This document shows positions 16,882 through 25,069 of a DNA stretch of 64,000 nt, one piece after another. The notes under the pieces were generated by a model, which saw only the letters and a list, made by a program, of their open reading frames with translations, ran no database searches and was not told the origin of the DNA. How positions within the stretch are numbered: the first letter of the stretch is position 1; every line of letters begins with the position of its first letter. Both the position numbers and the translations under genes were made by a program. This DNA comes from Microbispora sp. H11081 (GTDB lineage Bacteria > Actinomycetota > Actinomycetes > Streptosporangiales > Streptosporangiaceae): assembly GCF_012999535.1 (NCBI RefSeq), contig NZ_JABBWV010000001.1:558001-622000 (forward strand), given 5' to 3'.

Positions 16882-17335
16882 GTTGCTCACGCTCGATCTC
16901 AACGATCCGCGGCCCCTGCACGAACAGGTGGCCGCCGCCGTCAGGCGCGCGATCGGGGCGGGGGACATCGCCCCCGGCGACCGGCTGCCGCCGGCCCGCG
17001 ATCTGGCCGACGCGCTGGGCGTGAACGCGAACACGGTGCTGCGCTCGCTGCGCGACCTGCGTGACGAAGGGCTGCTGGAGTTCCGCCGAGGGCGCGGCGT
17101 GTCCGTGCTGCGCAGGCCGGACGGCCGTGAGGCGCTCAGGGCGCGGGTGCGGGACCTGCTCGACGAGGCCGCCGGATTCGGCCTCACCGCGGACGACGTC
17201 GTCGCCCTCGTCAGGGAACTCGTCGGGGACGGCATCGAGGACGGCATCGAGGACCTCGGCGGGGAGCCCCGCGAAGACCCCCGCGAAGACCTCGGCAAAG
17301 ACCTTGGCAAGGACGCCAGCAAGGAGACGGCATGA
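16880..17335 (+). CDS. GntR-family regulator (YtrA-like) with charged repeat tail
   Basis: The regulator has 151 residues from ATG 16880; GTG 16868 would add four. A winged-helix domain follows the strand LLTLDLNDPRPLHEQVAAAV, with GDRLPPARDLADALGVNANTVLRSL as recognition region and RRGRGVSVL as wing. A short C-terminal helix replaces the large effector domains, typical of the YtrA subfamily that controls ABC exporters or membrane proteins. The tail (about 118-151) consists of duplicated charged tetrapeptides (DGIE, PRED, LGKD). Its stop overlaps the next ATG (ATGA), so it is cotranscribed with the DUF1648 protein. Two flanking palindromes suggest autoregulation. Confidence 0.9.
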   Translation: MLLTLDLNDPRPLHEQVAAAVRRAIGAGDIAPGDRLPPARDLADALGVNANTVLRSLRDLRDEGLLEFRRGRGVSVLRRPDGREALRARVRDLLDEAAGFGLTADDVVALVRELVGDGIEDGIEDLGGEPREDPREDLGKDLGKDASKETA

Positions 17336-18351
17336 CCGACCGGCACGACAACCCCACAAGCGGCTTCACCGGCTTCCGCACCCGGCTCGTGGCGGCTGTC
17401 GCGGCATGGGCCGTACTGGTCGCCGCCGTGCTGGTGGCCGTGCCGCTGGCGTTCGCGGACCGCCTCCCCGACCCGCTGGCCACCCACTGGGGGACCTCGG
17501 GACGGCCCGACGGCTCCATGCCGTTCGCCGCCATGGTGCTCCTCGCCGTGGTGTGGGCCGTCGTCGCGGTGATCTGCCTCGGCGTCGCCGCGCGCGGCGC
17601 CACCCTGGTCCGCCGGGTGGCGCGCGCCTGGTTCTGCGCCGGGATCGCCTGGGCGGGCGGGTTCATGATCACCGCGCAGGCCGTGACGATCACCGCCAAC
17701 CTCGACCGCGGTGACTGGACCCGTGCGGCGGGCCTGAGCTGGCAGGTCGTGGTGGTCGTCGCCGCGCCGGTCGCGTTCGGGGCGCTGGGCTGGCTCGCCG
17801 GACGGCGCGGCCCGGATGTTTCCACCCCGCCGCCGGCGGTGGGACCGCTGATCGACCTCGAACCGGGCAAGCGGCCGGTGTGGGTCTCCACCACCGCCGC
17901 CCCCTGGGCGGCCTGGCTCGCACTCGTCGCCGTCGCCGCCGCGGTTGTCGTCGCGGGCGTGGCACTGTCCGGCCGGTTCCCCGGCGGCTGGGGCGCCGTG
18001 ACGGCACTCGCCCTCGTGGGCCTGATCGGGACGGTGCTGTCGTCGGTCTCGGTGCGGGTCGTCCCCGAAGCGCTGACCGTGTCCGTCGGCCCGCTGCGGT
18101 GGCCCTCGCGCCGGGTGCCGATCGAGCGCGTGGAACGGGCGTGGGTGGAGGAGCGGTATCCGGCCCAGGTGGGCGGATGGGGCTACCGCGGGCTCCCTGG
18201 CCGGGCCACGATCATGATCCGCGGCGGCGAGTGCCTCGTCGTCCGCTACACCTCGGGCGGTGAATTGGGCATCACCGTGGACGACGCCGCCGCGGGCGCC
18301 GCTCTCGTCAACGCCCTCGTCGCCCGCCGGCGCGCCTCCACGGAGAGGTGA
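17332..18351 (+). CDS. DUF1648-domain membrane protein
   Basis: The 339-residue protein has about six membrane helices. The first helix pair frames the DUF1648 signature DRLPDPLATHWGTSGRPDG (about 44-62). A C-terminal soluble domain (about 235-335) contains RVVPEALTVSVGPLRWPSRR and IMIRGGECLVVRYTSGG, resembling a PH-like fold. SdpI-related proteins share the DUF1648 segment and can act in immunity or signal transduction; a direct role here is unknown. Translational coupling to the GntR gene suggests the regulator controls this protein. Confidence 0.85.
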   Translation: MTDRHDNPTSGFTGFRTRLVAAVAAWAVLVAAVLVAVPLAFADRLPDPLATHWGTSGRPDGSMPFAAMVLLAVVWAVVAVICLGVAARGATLVRRVARAWFCAGIAWAGGFMITAQAVTITANLDRGDWTRAAGLSWQVVVVVAAPVAFGALGWLAGRRGPDVSTPPPAVGPLIDLEPGKRPVWVSTTAAPWAAWLALVAVAAAVVVAGVALSGRFPGGWGAVTALALVGLIGTVLSSVSVRVVPEALTVSVGPLRWPSRRVPIERVERAWVEERYPAQVGGWGYRGLPGRATIMIRGGECLVVRYTSGGELGITVDDAAAGAALVNALVARRRASTER

Positions 18352-18429
18352 GGACCGTGGGACGGCGGCACGCCGACGTCTGGCTGTTTCTCCTCGTCGC
18401 GTCGCGCTGACCGGCGCGTCCACTACCCC

Positions 18430-19365
18430 TCACACCAGCAGGGCGGCGACCAGCAGCGTGACAGTCGTGGCCGTCTCCACCAGGGCGCCGAGCACGTCGC
18501 CGGTGACGCCGCCCAGTCGCCGTACGGCCCGGCGGCGCAGCAGCGCGGCGGCCCCCAGCCCGGCGGCCATCGCCAGCAGCAGCCCGGCCACCGTGATCAG
18601 GTGCGGATCGTCCGACAGGCGGTGCAGCAATCCGGCGGGCCGCAGGCCCGCGTCGGCAGTGCCCTCGTAGAGGTTTCCTGGGGGCAGGTCCCGGACGGAA
18701 TAGCTGGTGTAGCCGAAGGTGACCGCCGAATCGAACGGCCAGCAGTAGTCCAGCAGCGACGGGCCGGCGGCCGCCACGAGGGCGAGCACCGCCACGACGG
18801 CGGCCGTCGCGAGGGTGGCCCCGATCGCGGCGCCCCGCCGTACGGTGCCGGCGACGAGCGCGCCGAGGCCGGTGGGCCGGGCGGCGGGCACGCCCTCGCG
18901 GCAGGCCCAGGTGACGGCCAGCCTGCCGGTCGCCGCGGCCGCCACCAGCGCGACCCAGGCGACCACGTCGTCCCGCGACAGCACGGCCACCTGCACGAGC
19001 AGGGCGACCACGAGGGTGACGACCCCGAACGGCCCGATGTCGGAGCGCTTCATCACGTCGAGCGCGCCGTCGGCCGGCTTGCCGCTGCCGAGCCCGTCGG
19101 CAAGGTCCGCGAGGCCGTCCAGATGCAGGGCCCGCGTCAGCCACGCCAGCGTGCCGACCGCGAGGACGGCGCCGAGCAGCGGCGAGCCCGACACCGCGCC
19201 CGCGACCACGAGCACCACGGCGGCGACCACGCCGAGCAGCAGGCCGGCGAACGGCGCCAGCGACATCGCGCGTCCCGCCACGGCGCGATCGACCTCGACC
19301 GGCCGTACGGGGAAGACCGTGAAGATCCCGACGGCGAACCGCCAGGCCGCGGCCGGTCCGTTCAT
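18430..19365 (-). CDS. cobS: Adenosylcobinamide-GDP ribazoletransferase
   Basis: CobS joins adenosylcobinamide-GDP with alpha-ribazole in the last stages of B12 assembly at the membrane. The 311-residue protein has the family motifs HLDGLADLADGLGSG, MKRSDIGPFGVV and the C-terminal GGVTGDVLGA, and several membrane helices. It is about 60 residues longer than usual because of an inserted segment at about 208-263 (from PSLLDYCWPF to SDDPHLI), placed between two late helices. It lies downstream of cobU on the same strand, 125 bp apart. No cobalamin riboswitch was seen upstream. Confidence 0.94.
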   Translation of the reverse strand: MNGPAAAWRFAVGIFTVFPVRPVEVDRAVAGRAMSLAPFAGLLLGVVAAVVLVVAGAVSGSPLLGAVLAVGTLAWLTRALHLDGLADLADGLGSGKPADGALDVMKRSDIGPFGVVTLVVALLVQVAVLSRDDVVAWVALVAAAATGRLAVTWACREGVPAARPTGLGALVAGTVRRGAAIGATLATAAVVAVLALVAAAGPSLLDYCWPFDSAVTFGYTSYSVRDLPPGNLYEGTADAGLRPAGLLHRLSDDPHLITVAGLLLAMAAGLGAAALLRRRAVRRLGGVTGDVLGALVETATTVTLLVAALLV

Positions 19366-19490
19366 GCGGCCTTCCCGGCTGCCCGCGCCGGGTCCCGCCG
19401 TGCCTGCGGCGCGCGGGCGCGCACCGCGCCGTGATCAGTGATTCGCTCGCTCGTTCGGGGTTCGTCGGACACGAGCGCACAGCGTAGTTC

Positions 19491-20564
19491 TCACAGGGGC
19501 AACGGGACGACCCGCCCGGCGATCACGAGGGCGACGTCCTCGGACTCGCGGGCCAGGGCCTGGTTGAGGCGGCCGAGCGCGTCGCGGAACAGCCGGCCGG
19601 CGGGGGTGGCGGGGATCACTCCGAGGCCGACCTCGTCGCTCACCGCGACCACGCGGGCGCGGGTGCCGCGCCAGGCGGCCACCAGCGCGTCGCACCGCCG
19701 CGCCACGCGGCCTAGCGCCGCGCCGTGGTCGTCCGCGCGGTCGCCCTCCGGCCAGGCCGCGCACTCGTCGAACACGGCCGCGAGCCAGGTGCCGAGGCCG
19801 TCGACGAGGTACGTCCCCGTAGCGCCGGAAAGGACGGCCTCCAGGTCGGTGGTCTCCACGGTCCGCCAGTGCGCGGGGCGCCGCTCCCGGTGGGCCCGTA
19901 CGCGGCCGAGCCACGCGGGGTCGTCGCCGCCGGATGGCCCGGTGGCGACGTAGGTCACCTCGGGTTCGGCGGCCAGGCGGAGCTCGGCCTCCTCGGACTT
20001 GCCGGACCGCGACCCGCCCAGCAGCAGCGTGCGGCGCGGCAGCGCGCCACCTCGCAGCGCCCCGGGCGTAGCCCCCTGACCGGCCGTGTCCGCCGAGCCG
20101 GCCGTGTCCACGACGGTCCCGTCGGGGACGACCGCCGCGCCCCAGAACCCGAGGCGGCGGGCCAGTTCGTCCTCGGTCGCGACACGGTGGTCGAGGCTCA
20201 CCGCGATGATCCGCGTCGCGGGCGTGATCCGCCCGCGGCGGCGCAGGTCGCCCAGCCGCTCCGGCCGGTCGGGCAGGTCCATGAGCACCACGTCGAAGGG
20301 TGTGTCCGCGTCCCGCGCCCCCGCCGGCGGTCCCACCGAGCAGAGCAGCCGTCCGCCGTCCGGTCCGGTGACCTCGCAGCCGTCGGCGGTGTGGCGGATC
20401 AGGTAGCCGTCGGGCGGGCGGGCGTCGGTGAGCCGTACGCGGCCGTCGACCAGGACGGACAGCGGGCGGCGGTGGCCGGGGGCGAGCCGGCCGCAGGACG
20501 CGCACGGGCACGCGGGGTCGGGCCAGCCCTCCGGGCCCCCGGTTCCCTCCAGGCGGACCTCCAT
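19491..20564 (-). CDS. cobU: Adenosylcobinamide kinase/guanylyltransferase with extra N-terminal domain
   Basis: The C-terminal domain (about 178-357) is CobU, with the P-loop LLLGGSRSGKSEEAE, the YVATG motif and SDEVGLGVIPATPAGRLFRD. It phosphorylates adenosylcobinamide and transfers GMP. The N-terminal 175 residues begin like actinobacterial fusions with a metallo-beta-lactamase-like domain (LEGTGGPEGWPDPACPCASC). The HxHxDH metal motif is absent, so this part seems degenerate. It forms a B12 cluster with cobS downstream. The ATG start is the only good candidate for the fused form. Confidence 0.92.
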   Translation of the reverse strand: MEVRLEGTGGPEGWPDPACPCASCGRLAPGHRRPLSVLVDGRVRLTDARPPDGYLIRHTADGCEVTGPDGGRLLCSVGPPAGARDADTPFDVVLMDLPDRPERLGDLRRRGRITPATRIIAVSLDHRVATEDELARRLGFWGAAVVPDGTVVDTAGSADTAGQGATPGALRGGALPRRTLLLGGSRSGKSEEAELRLAAEPEVTYVATGPSGGDDPAWLGRVRAHRERRPAHWRTVETTDLEAVLSGATGTYLVDGLGTWLAAVFDECAAWPEGDRADDHGAALGRVARRCDALVAAWRGTRARVVAVSDEVGLGVIPATPAGRLFRDALGRLNQALARESEDVALVIAGRVVPLPL

Positions 20565-20725
20565 GCGTTCCTCCCCGGCGTCCTCGGCGATCGGCGGGCC
20601 CGACCCTAGCCGCGCCGGCGCGGGAGGTGGAGGCCGGGGCCGAGAGGATAGGGTCCGGCTGCACGGCCTTTGTGTCGTACCGGTCCCGGCGCGGGGACGG
20701 CGAGGAGTCGAAGGAGCGGGTGCGG

Positions 20726-20932
20726 ATGATTTGGCGGTGGCGTTACGAGGACGCGAACGGCGGCGAGGTCACGGACCGGCCGCTGCCGAGGGAGATCTTC
20801 TCCAGCCAGTCCGACGCCGAGTCGTGGCTGGGGGAGAGCTGGCGCGAGCTGCTCGAGGCCGGTGTCGAGCAGGTGACGCTCATGGAGGACGAGCGGGTGG
20901 AGTACTCGGGGATGTCCCTGCGCGCCGAGTGA
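20726..20932 (+). CDS. Conserved small actinobacterial protein (68 aa)
   Basis: The 68-residue protein starts at ATG 20726 with AGGAG nine bases upstream. It begins MIWRWRYEDANGGEV and continues with SQSDAESWLGESWRELLEAG and VEQVTLMEDERVEYSGMSL. Very similar small acidic proteins are common and uncharacterised in actinobacteria. A strong bidirectional terminator follows 10 bp after the stop. No function can be assigned. Confidence 0.85.
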   Translation: MIWRWRYEDANGGEVTDRPLPREIFSSQSDAESWLGESWRELLEAGVEQVTLMEDERVEYSGMSLRAE

Positions 20933-20941
20933 GCCCGGCGG

Positions 20942-20976
20942 AGGCAGGGACCGCGCGGCGGGCGCGGTCCCTGCCT
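20942..20976. terminator. Bidirectional terminator
   Basis: AGGCAGGGACCGCGC, a 5-base loop, and GCGCGGTCCCTGCCT form a perfect 15-bp stem. It lies between the convergent small-protein gene and the aldo/keto reductase gene. Confidence 0.85.
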
Positions 20977-21012
20977 ACGTCACGACGCCGCCCGGTGGGC
21001 GGGAGCCGGGCG

Positions 21013-22011
21013 TCAGGGACGCGCGGCCGGGCTGACGGTCTTGCCCGGGTCGCGCTCGACGACCGTCCCGAGCACGTCGTCGATCTTCTTGAGCACCTCG
21101 GCGTCGAGCTTCACGCCCGCGGCCTTGACGTTGTCACGCACCTGCTCGGGCCGGGTGGCCCCGACGATGGCCGACGACACGTTGGGGTTCTGCAGCACCC
21201 ACGCCACGGCGAGCTGGGCCATCGTCAGGCCCAGGTCGGCCGCGATCGGCTTGAGGTCCTGCACCCGGCTCAGCACGTCGTCCTGCATCAGCCGGCTGAT
21301 GAAGCCCGAGCCCGCGGGGTCGGTCGCCCGGGACCCGGCCGGCGGCGGCTGGCCGGGCAGATACTTGCCGGTCAGCACACCCTGCGCGATCGGCGAGAAG
21401 ACGATCTGGCCCAGGCCCTCCTTCTCGCACAGCGGCACGACCTCGGCCTCGATGACCCGCCAGAGCATCGAGTACTGCGGCTGGTTGGACACCAGCCGGT
21501 CGAAGCCCATCTCGTCGGCGATCTTCAGCGCCCGGGCGATCTGGTCGGCCGTCCACTCGCTGACGCCGACGTACAGCACCTTGCCCTGGCGTACGAGATC
21601 GTCGAAGGCCCGCAGGGTCTCCTCGAGCGGCGTCTCCACGTCGTAGCGGTGTGCCTGGTAGAGGTCGACGTAGTCGGTCTGGAGCCGGCGGAGCGACCCG
21701 TTGACCGACTCCACGATGTGCTTGCGGGAGAGTCCCCGGTCGTTCTTGCCCTCGCCGGTGGGCCAGTAGACCTTGGTGAAGATCTCCAGCGACTCGCGGC
21801 GCACGCCCTTCAGCGCGCGGCCGAGGACCTCCTCGGCCCTGGTCCCCGCGTAGACGTCGGCGGTGTCGAAGGTCGTGACGCCCTCGTCGAGAGCGGCGCG
21901 GACGCACTCGACGGCGGCGTCCTCCTCCACCTGCGATCCATGGGTGATCCAGTTGCCGTAGCTGATCTCGCTGACCATGAGGCCGCTGCGGCCAAGATGA
22001 CGGTATTCCAT
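21013..22011 (-). CDS. Aldo/keto reductase
   Basis: The 332-residue NADPH-dependent reductase has an (alpha/beta)8 barrel of the AKR/voltage-channel-beta type. The catalytic tetrad is visible: Asp and Tyr in FDTADVYAG, Lys in IFTKVYW and His in YQAHRYD. NADPH-binding segments are SNQPQYSML, FSPIAQGVLTGKYLPG and IVGATRPEQVRDN. Such enzymes reduce aldehydes and ketones; the physiological substrate is unknown. It is divergent from the SMI1-like gene and ends at a bidirectional terminator. Confidence 0.93.
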   Translation of the reverse strand: MEYRHLGRSGLMVSEISYGNWITHGSQVEEDAAVECVRAALDEGVTTFDTADVYAGTRAEEVLGRALKGVRRESLEIFTKVYWPTGEGKNDRGLSRKHIVESVNGSLRRLQTDYVDLYQAHRYDVETPLEETLRAFDDLVRQGKVLYVGVSEWTADQIARALKIADEMGFDRLVSNQPQYSMLWRVIEAEVVPLCEKEGLGQIVFSPIAQGVLTGKYLPGQPPPAGSRATDPAGSGFISRLMQDDVLSRVQDLKPIAADLGLTMAQLAVAWVLQNPNVSSAIVGATRPEQVRDNVKAAGVKLDAEVLKKIDDVLGTVVERDPGKTVSPAARP

Positions 22012-22075
22012 GGTTCTGACCCTAGGTCATCCCGCCGGACAACCCTCCCGGGTGGTTCGCGGTAAAGTGCCGGGC

Positions 22076-23162
22076 GTGCGCCGGTTGATCATTTCCCGCC
22101 CCGTACGGCTGGCTCTGGCCGCCGCGCTGGTCGCCGGTGCCGCCGGGCTGGTGGTCGTCGTCGCACGCCGCCGTCGCGCCGCCGTGCCGGCGTCGTACCA
22201 GGTCCCGCGTCAGGTCCCGCGTCAGGTCCTGCGGGGGGGGCGCGGCGGACCGGGCAGGGCGCGGGCCGGAGCCGGTGCTCGGATGGCCCACGGCGAGCGA
22301 CTTCGAGAGGTACGACCGGCCGGAGGGCGGCTCGCCGGTCGCCCGTCTCCTCGCCGGGTTTCCCCGGATCGGGTGGCCGCGCGGGGCGCGGACGCGCCGG
22401 TTGACGGCCGCGCTCGTGGCGCTCGGCCTGCTGGCCCTCGGCGCGCAACTGCTCGACGACGCCGTGTTCGGCCCGCGGACCGGGATATCGGCCGCGTTCC
22501 GGGTGGAAGCGGACGGCGGGCCGGGCCCCGTGCCGCCGTCCGCCTGGGCCGTCGCCGACGCGCCCCCAGCGGAGCCGGCTGGGCCGGTGGAGCCTGTCGG
22601 GCTGCCGTCCCGCGACCCCGTGTGCGCGCTCGGGCAGCCGGGGTCCACGACCCCCGTCGTACGGCCGATCTCCCGCCGCGTGACGACGGCGGTGAACCGG
22701 CAGTGGCGGCGGATAGAGAGATGGCTGCGGGCGCACGCGCCCAGGACGTACGCCTCGCTGAACGGGCCCGCCGCTCCACGGCTGGTGGCGAAGGCCGAGG
22801 CGCGCCTGGGGATGCCGATCCCCGACTCGCTGCGGGCCTCGCTGCTGCGTCACGACGGCGCGCGGGGGCCTGCGGCGTTCCGGCTCCCGCCGTCCCACCG
22901 GATCCTGGGCGCGCGGGGACTGGTCGCGTCCCGGCCGGAGGCCTGCGCGATGGGCGGAGGCCTCCCTGTCGCCCGCGGCTCGGGCGGCGACTACCTCGTG
23001 ACCGGCCACACCACGGGCGGCGTGGGCTTCACCGGCCGGTCCGAGGACGAGTGGTCGTCGTACTACGCGCTGCTGAAGACCACGGCGGACGCACTCGCGG
23101 GCGACCACCCCATGGACGGCCCGGTCCCGGTGGTCCGGGAGGGCGTCCTGGGGTGGAAGTGA
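22076..23162 (+). pseudogene. SMI1/KNR4-like membrane protein gene frameshifted at a G8 tract
   Basis: Two frames together look like one gene. Frame one starts at GTG 22076 with a membrane helix (LALAAALVAGAAGLVVVV) and QVPR repeats. Frame two carries a second helix (RLTAALVALGLLALGAQLL) and a SMI1/KNR4-like C-terminus with AEARLGMPIPDSLRASLLRHDG, FRLPPSHRIL and GGDYLVTGHTTGGVGF. Passage from frame one to two occurs around eight consecutive G residues (22233-22240). Losing one G would join them into about 361 codons. It may be a pseudogene, a phase-variable gene, or a sequencing error. SMI1 proteins often act as immunity or scaffold proteins. Confidence 0.65.
22199..22240 (+). repeat. Three 12-bp repeats running into a G8 tract
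   Basis: The unit CAGGTCCCGCGT occurs twice perfectly (22199-22222), followed by the variant CAGGTCCTGCGG, whose end merges with eight G residues (22233-22240). The repeats encode QVPR-QVPR-QVLR. Both the 12-mers and the homopolymer are sites prone to slippage. Confidence 0.85.
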
Positions 23163-23204
23163 GGGCCCGGGTCGGATCGCCGCGTCAGATCGCCGCGGGC
23201 GTCG

Positions 23205-23840
23205 TCACCTCTTCGCGCCGGCCGTGTCCTTGAGGGCGACTGGGAGGCCGCCGGGCAGGACCGTGGGCTTGGGGAAACGCAGCCTGCGCATCTGGGACGA
23301 GCGCATCGCCGCGTAGAAGCCCACGCCCTTGAGGCTCTCGCCCGGGAACCGTGCCGCGGCCTCCTTCTTCACCCTGGCGGACACCCAGAAGGAGCTCGCG
23401 AGCACGAGCACCATCACGACCGGCAGGGACAGCGTGTAGACCGTGAGGACGACCGACCGCACCGGAATCGGGAACGGCACCATCGACATCAGCATGATGA
23501 TGAAAACGACGGGCAGGAAGTACTGTCCGGGCAACCGCCGCGCGTCCACCCAGTCGCGGGCGAACTTGCGCACCGGGCCGCGGTCGCGGACCGGCAGCGC
23601 TCGCTCGTCGCCGCGCAGCATGGCTTCGCGTTGCTTGGCGCGTAGCGCCCTGTCGCGCTCGCGGGCGAGACGGTAGGCCTCCTTGCGGTTGGCCGGAGCG
23701 GTCACCGGGGAGCGGCGGCGGCCCTGCGCCTCGCTCCGCTTCGGGGTGGGACGGCCCTTCCCCGGGGTGCCGTGGGGCTTAGGATCCTCAACAGGGACGG
23801 GGGAGTCCTCCGGGGAGGTCTGGCTGCGACGTCGGAACAC
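23205..23840 (-). CDS. DUF3043 membrane protein
   Basis: The 211-residue protein belongs to the actinobacterial DUF3043 family. A basic, proline-rich cytoplasmic N-terminus (1-60) precedes NRKEAYRLARERDRALRAKQ and a conserved GPVRKFARDWVDARRLPGQYFLP segment. Two helices follow (about 107-125 and 131-152), and a C-terminal soluble part has GESLKGVGFYAAMRSSQMRRL. The gene is divergent from the psp operon. No function is known. Confidence 0.9.
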   Translation of the reverse strand: MFRRRSQTSPEDSPVPVEDPKPHGTPGKGRPTPKRSEAQGRRRSPVTAPANRKEAYRLARERDRALRAKQREAMLRGDERALPVRDRGPVRKFARDWVDARRLPGQYFLPVVFIIMLMSMVPFPIPVRSVVLTVYTLSLPVVMVLVLASSFWVSARVKKEAAARFPGESLKGVGFYAAMRSSQMRRLRFPKPTVLPGGLPVALKDTAGAKR

Positions 23841-23904
23841 GTCGCTCAGCCTACCCGGAGTGCAACTTAGTGACGCCCTCGCGCGTTATGCGTAGGGTGA
23901 ACCC

Positions 23905-23921
23905 AGGCGGTTACACCGCCT
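23905..23921 (+). promoter_or_regulatory. Inverted repeat in the psp operon leader
   Basis: AGGCGG-TTACA-CCGCCT is a perfect 6-bp inverted repeat about 70 bp before pspA. A -10-like TAGGGT lies just upstream at 23893-23898. It could be a regulator site or a 5' leader hairpin. Confidence 0.4.
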
Positions 23922-23987
23922 GACAAGGGGCTTGAGACGGCTGGGGTCACCCATGCACAACCTTGGAGAAGGGGACGGCCGACGCGC

Positions 23988-24794
23988 ATGAGCGTGATGA
24001 AGAGACTTTCCATGATCTTCAAGTCCAAGGCGAACAAGGCCCTGGACAAGATGGAGGATCCGCGGGAGACGCTTGATTATTCCTACCAGCGTCAGCTTGA
24101 GCTGCTGCAGAAGGTCCGCAGGGGCGTGGCCGACGTGGCCACCAGCCGCAAGCGGGTAGAGCTGCAGATCAACCAGCTCGAGGGGCAGGCGTCGAAGCTC
24201 GAGAACCAGAGCAGGCAGGCTCTGGGGGCGGGGCGCGAGGACCTGGCCCGCGAGGCGCTGACGCGCCGCAACGGCCTCAACGCGCAGATCGCCGACCTGC
24301 GCATCCAGTACGCCAACCTCCAGGGTGAGGAGGAGAAGCTCACTCTCGCGAGTCAGCGGCTCCAGGCCAAGGTCGACTCCTTCCGTACGAAGAAGGAGAC
24401 CATCAAGGCCACGTACACGGCGGCCGAGGCGCAGACGCGGATCAACGAGGCGTTCTCCGGCATCTCCGAGGAAATGGGTGACGTCGGCCTGGCGATACAG
24501 CGCGCCGAGGACAAGACGGCGCAGATGCAGGCCCGCGCGGGTGCGATCGACGAGCTGCTGGCCAGCGGCGCGCTCGACGACTTCACCGGGAAGCGTGACG
24601 ACATCCAGGCGGAGCTCGACCGCATGGGCGGCGGCTCCGACGTGGAGCTCGAACTCGCCAAGATGAAGGCCGAGCTCGGCCAGGGCCCGGCGCCGAGGAG
24701 CGCGATCGAGCCCGGTCAGCCGGGTCAGGGCCAGGCCGCCCCGTCCAGCCAGCAGCACACACAGCAGCTGCGTCAGCCGGGGGAGGGACTGTGA
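23988..24794 (+). CDS. pspA: PspA/IM30 membrane-stress protein
   Basis: The 268-residue ESCRT-III-like protein protects the inner face of the membrane. It has the PspA_IM30 coiled coil throughout: an amphipathic N-terminus (MKRLSMIFKSKANKALDKME), the DPRETLDYSYQRQLELLQKVRRG core, and long alpha helices to about residue 225. The tail is disordered and Gln/Pro-rich (GQPGQGQAAPSSQQHTQQL). The stop overlaps the next GTG (GTGA). It heads a four-gene operon with pspAA, htpX and pspAB, a known actinobacterial arrangement. Confidence 0.95.
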   Translation: MSVMKRLSMIFKSKANKALDKMEDPRETLDYSYQRQLELLQKVRRGVADVATSRKRVELQINQLEGQASKLENQSRQALGAGREDLAREALTRRNGLNAQIADLRIQYANLQGEEEKLTLASQRLQAKVDSFRTKKETIKATYTAAEAQTRINEAFSGISEEMGDVGLAIQRAEDKTAQMQARAGAIDELLASGALDDFTGKRDDIQAELDRMGGGSDVELELAKMKAELGQGPAPRSAIEPGQPGQGQAAPSSQQHTQQLRQPGEGL

Positions 24795-25069
24795 TCGTCA
24801 GAATCATGGGTGAGGGACAGGTCGAGATCGGCGCCGCCGACATCGACGTCCTGAACGAGCTCGACAGCGAGCTGGAGGCCGCGATCGAGTCCGGCGACGA
24901 GACCGACTTCCGCGCCAAGCTGCACGCGCTGCTCGACAAGGTGCGTCACGTGGGCAAGGCACTGCCGGACGACTCGCTTGAGCCGTCCGAGCTGATCCTG
25001 CCGCCGGCCGACGCCTCGATCGAGGAAGTGCGGGAGATGCTCGGGGACACCGGGCTCATCCCCGGCTGA
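24791..25069 (+). CDS. pspAA: PspA-associated protein PspAA
   Basis: The 92-residue protein has the PspAA domain: a strand start MIVRIMGEGQVEIGAADIDVL, then an acidic helix region (LDSELEAAIESGDETDFRAKL) and LPPADASIEEVREML near the end. PspAA is known as a conserved partner of PspA in actinobacteria and archaea. It is coupled to pspA upstream by a GTGA overlap and to htpX downstream by a TGATG overlap. It may modulate PspA assembly. Confidence 0.9.
   Translation: MIVRIMGEGQVEIGAADIDVLNELDSELEAAIESGDETDFRAKLHALLDKVRHVGKALPDDSLEPSELILPPADASIEEVREMLGDTGLIPG

Noticed and set aside
18357-18410. 17-codon frame after the DUF1648 gene (starts GTG)
   Set aside because: Very short, no ribosome site of note and no coupling; cannot be separated from chance.
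20565-20725. Cobalamin riboswitch upstream of cobU
   Set aside because: No B12-box-like sequence or aptamer pattern was found in the short gap.
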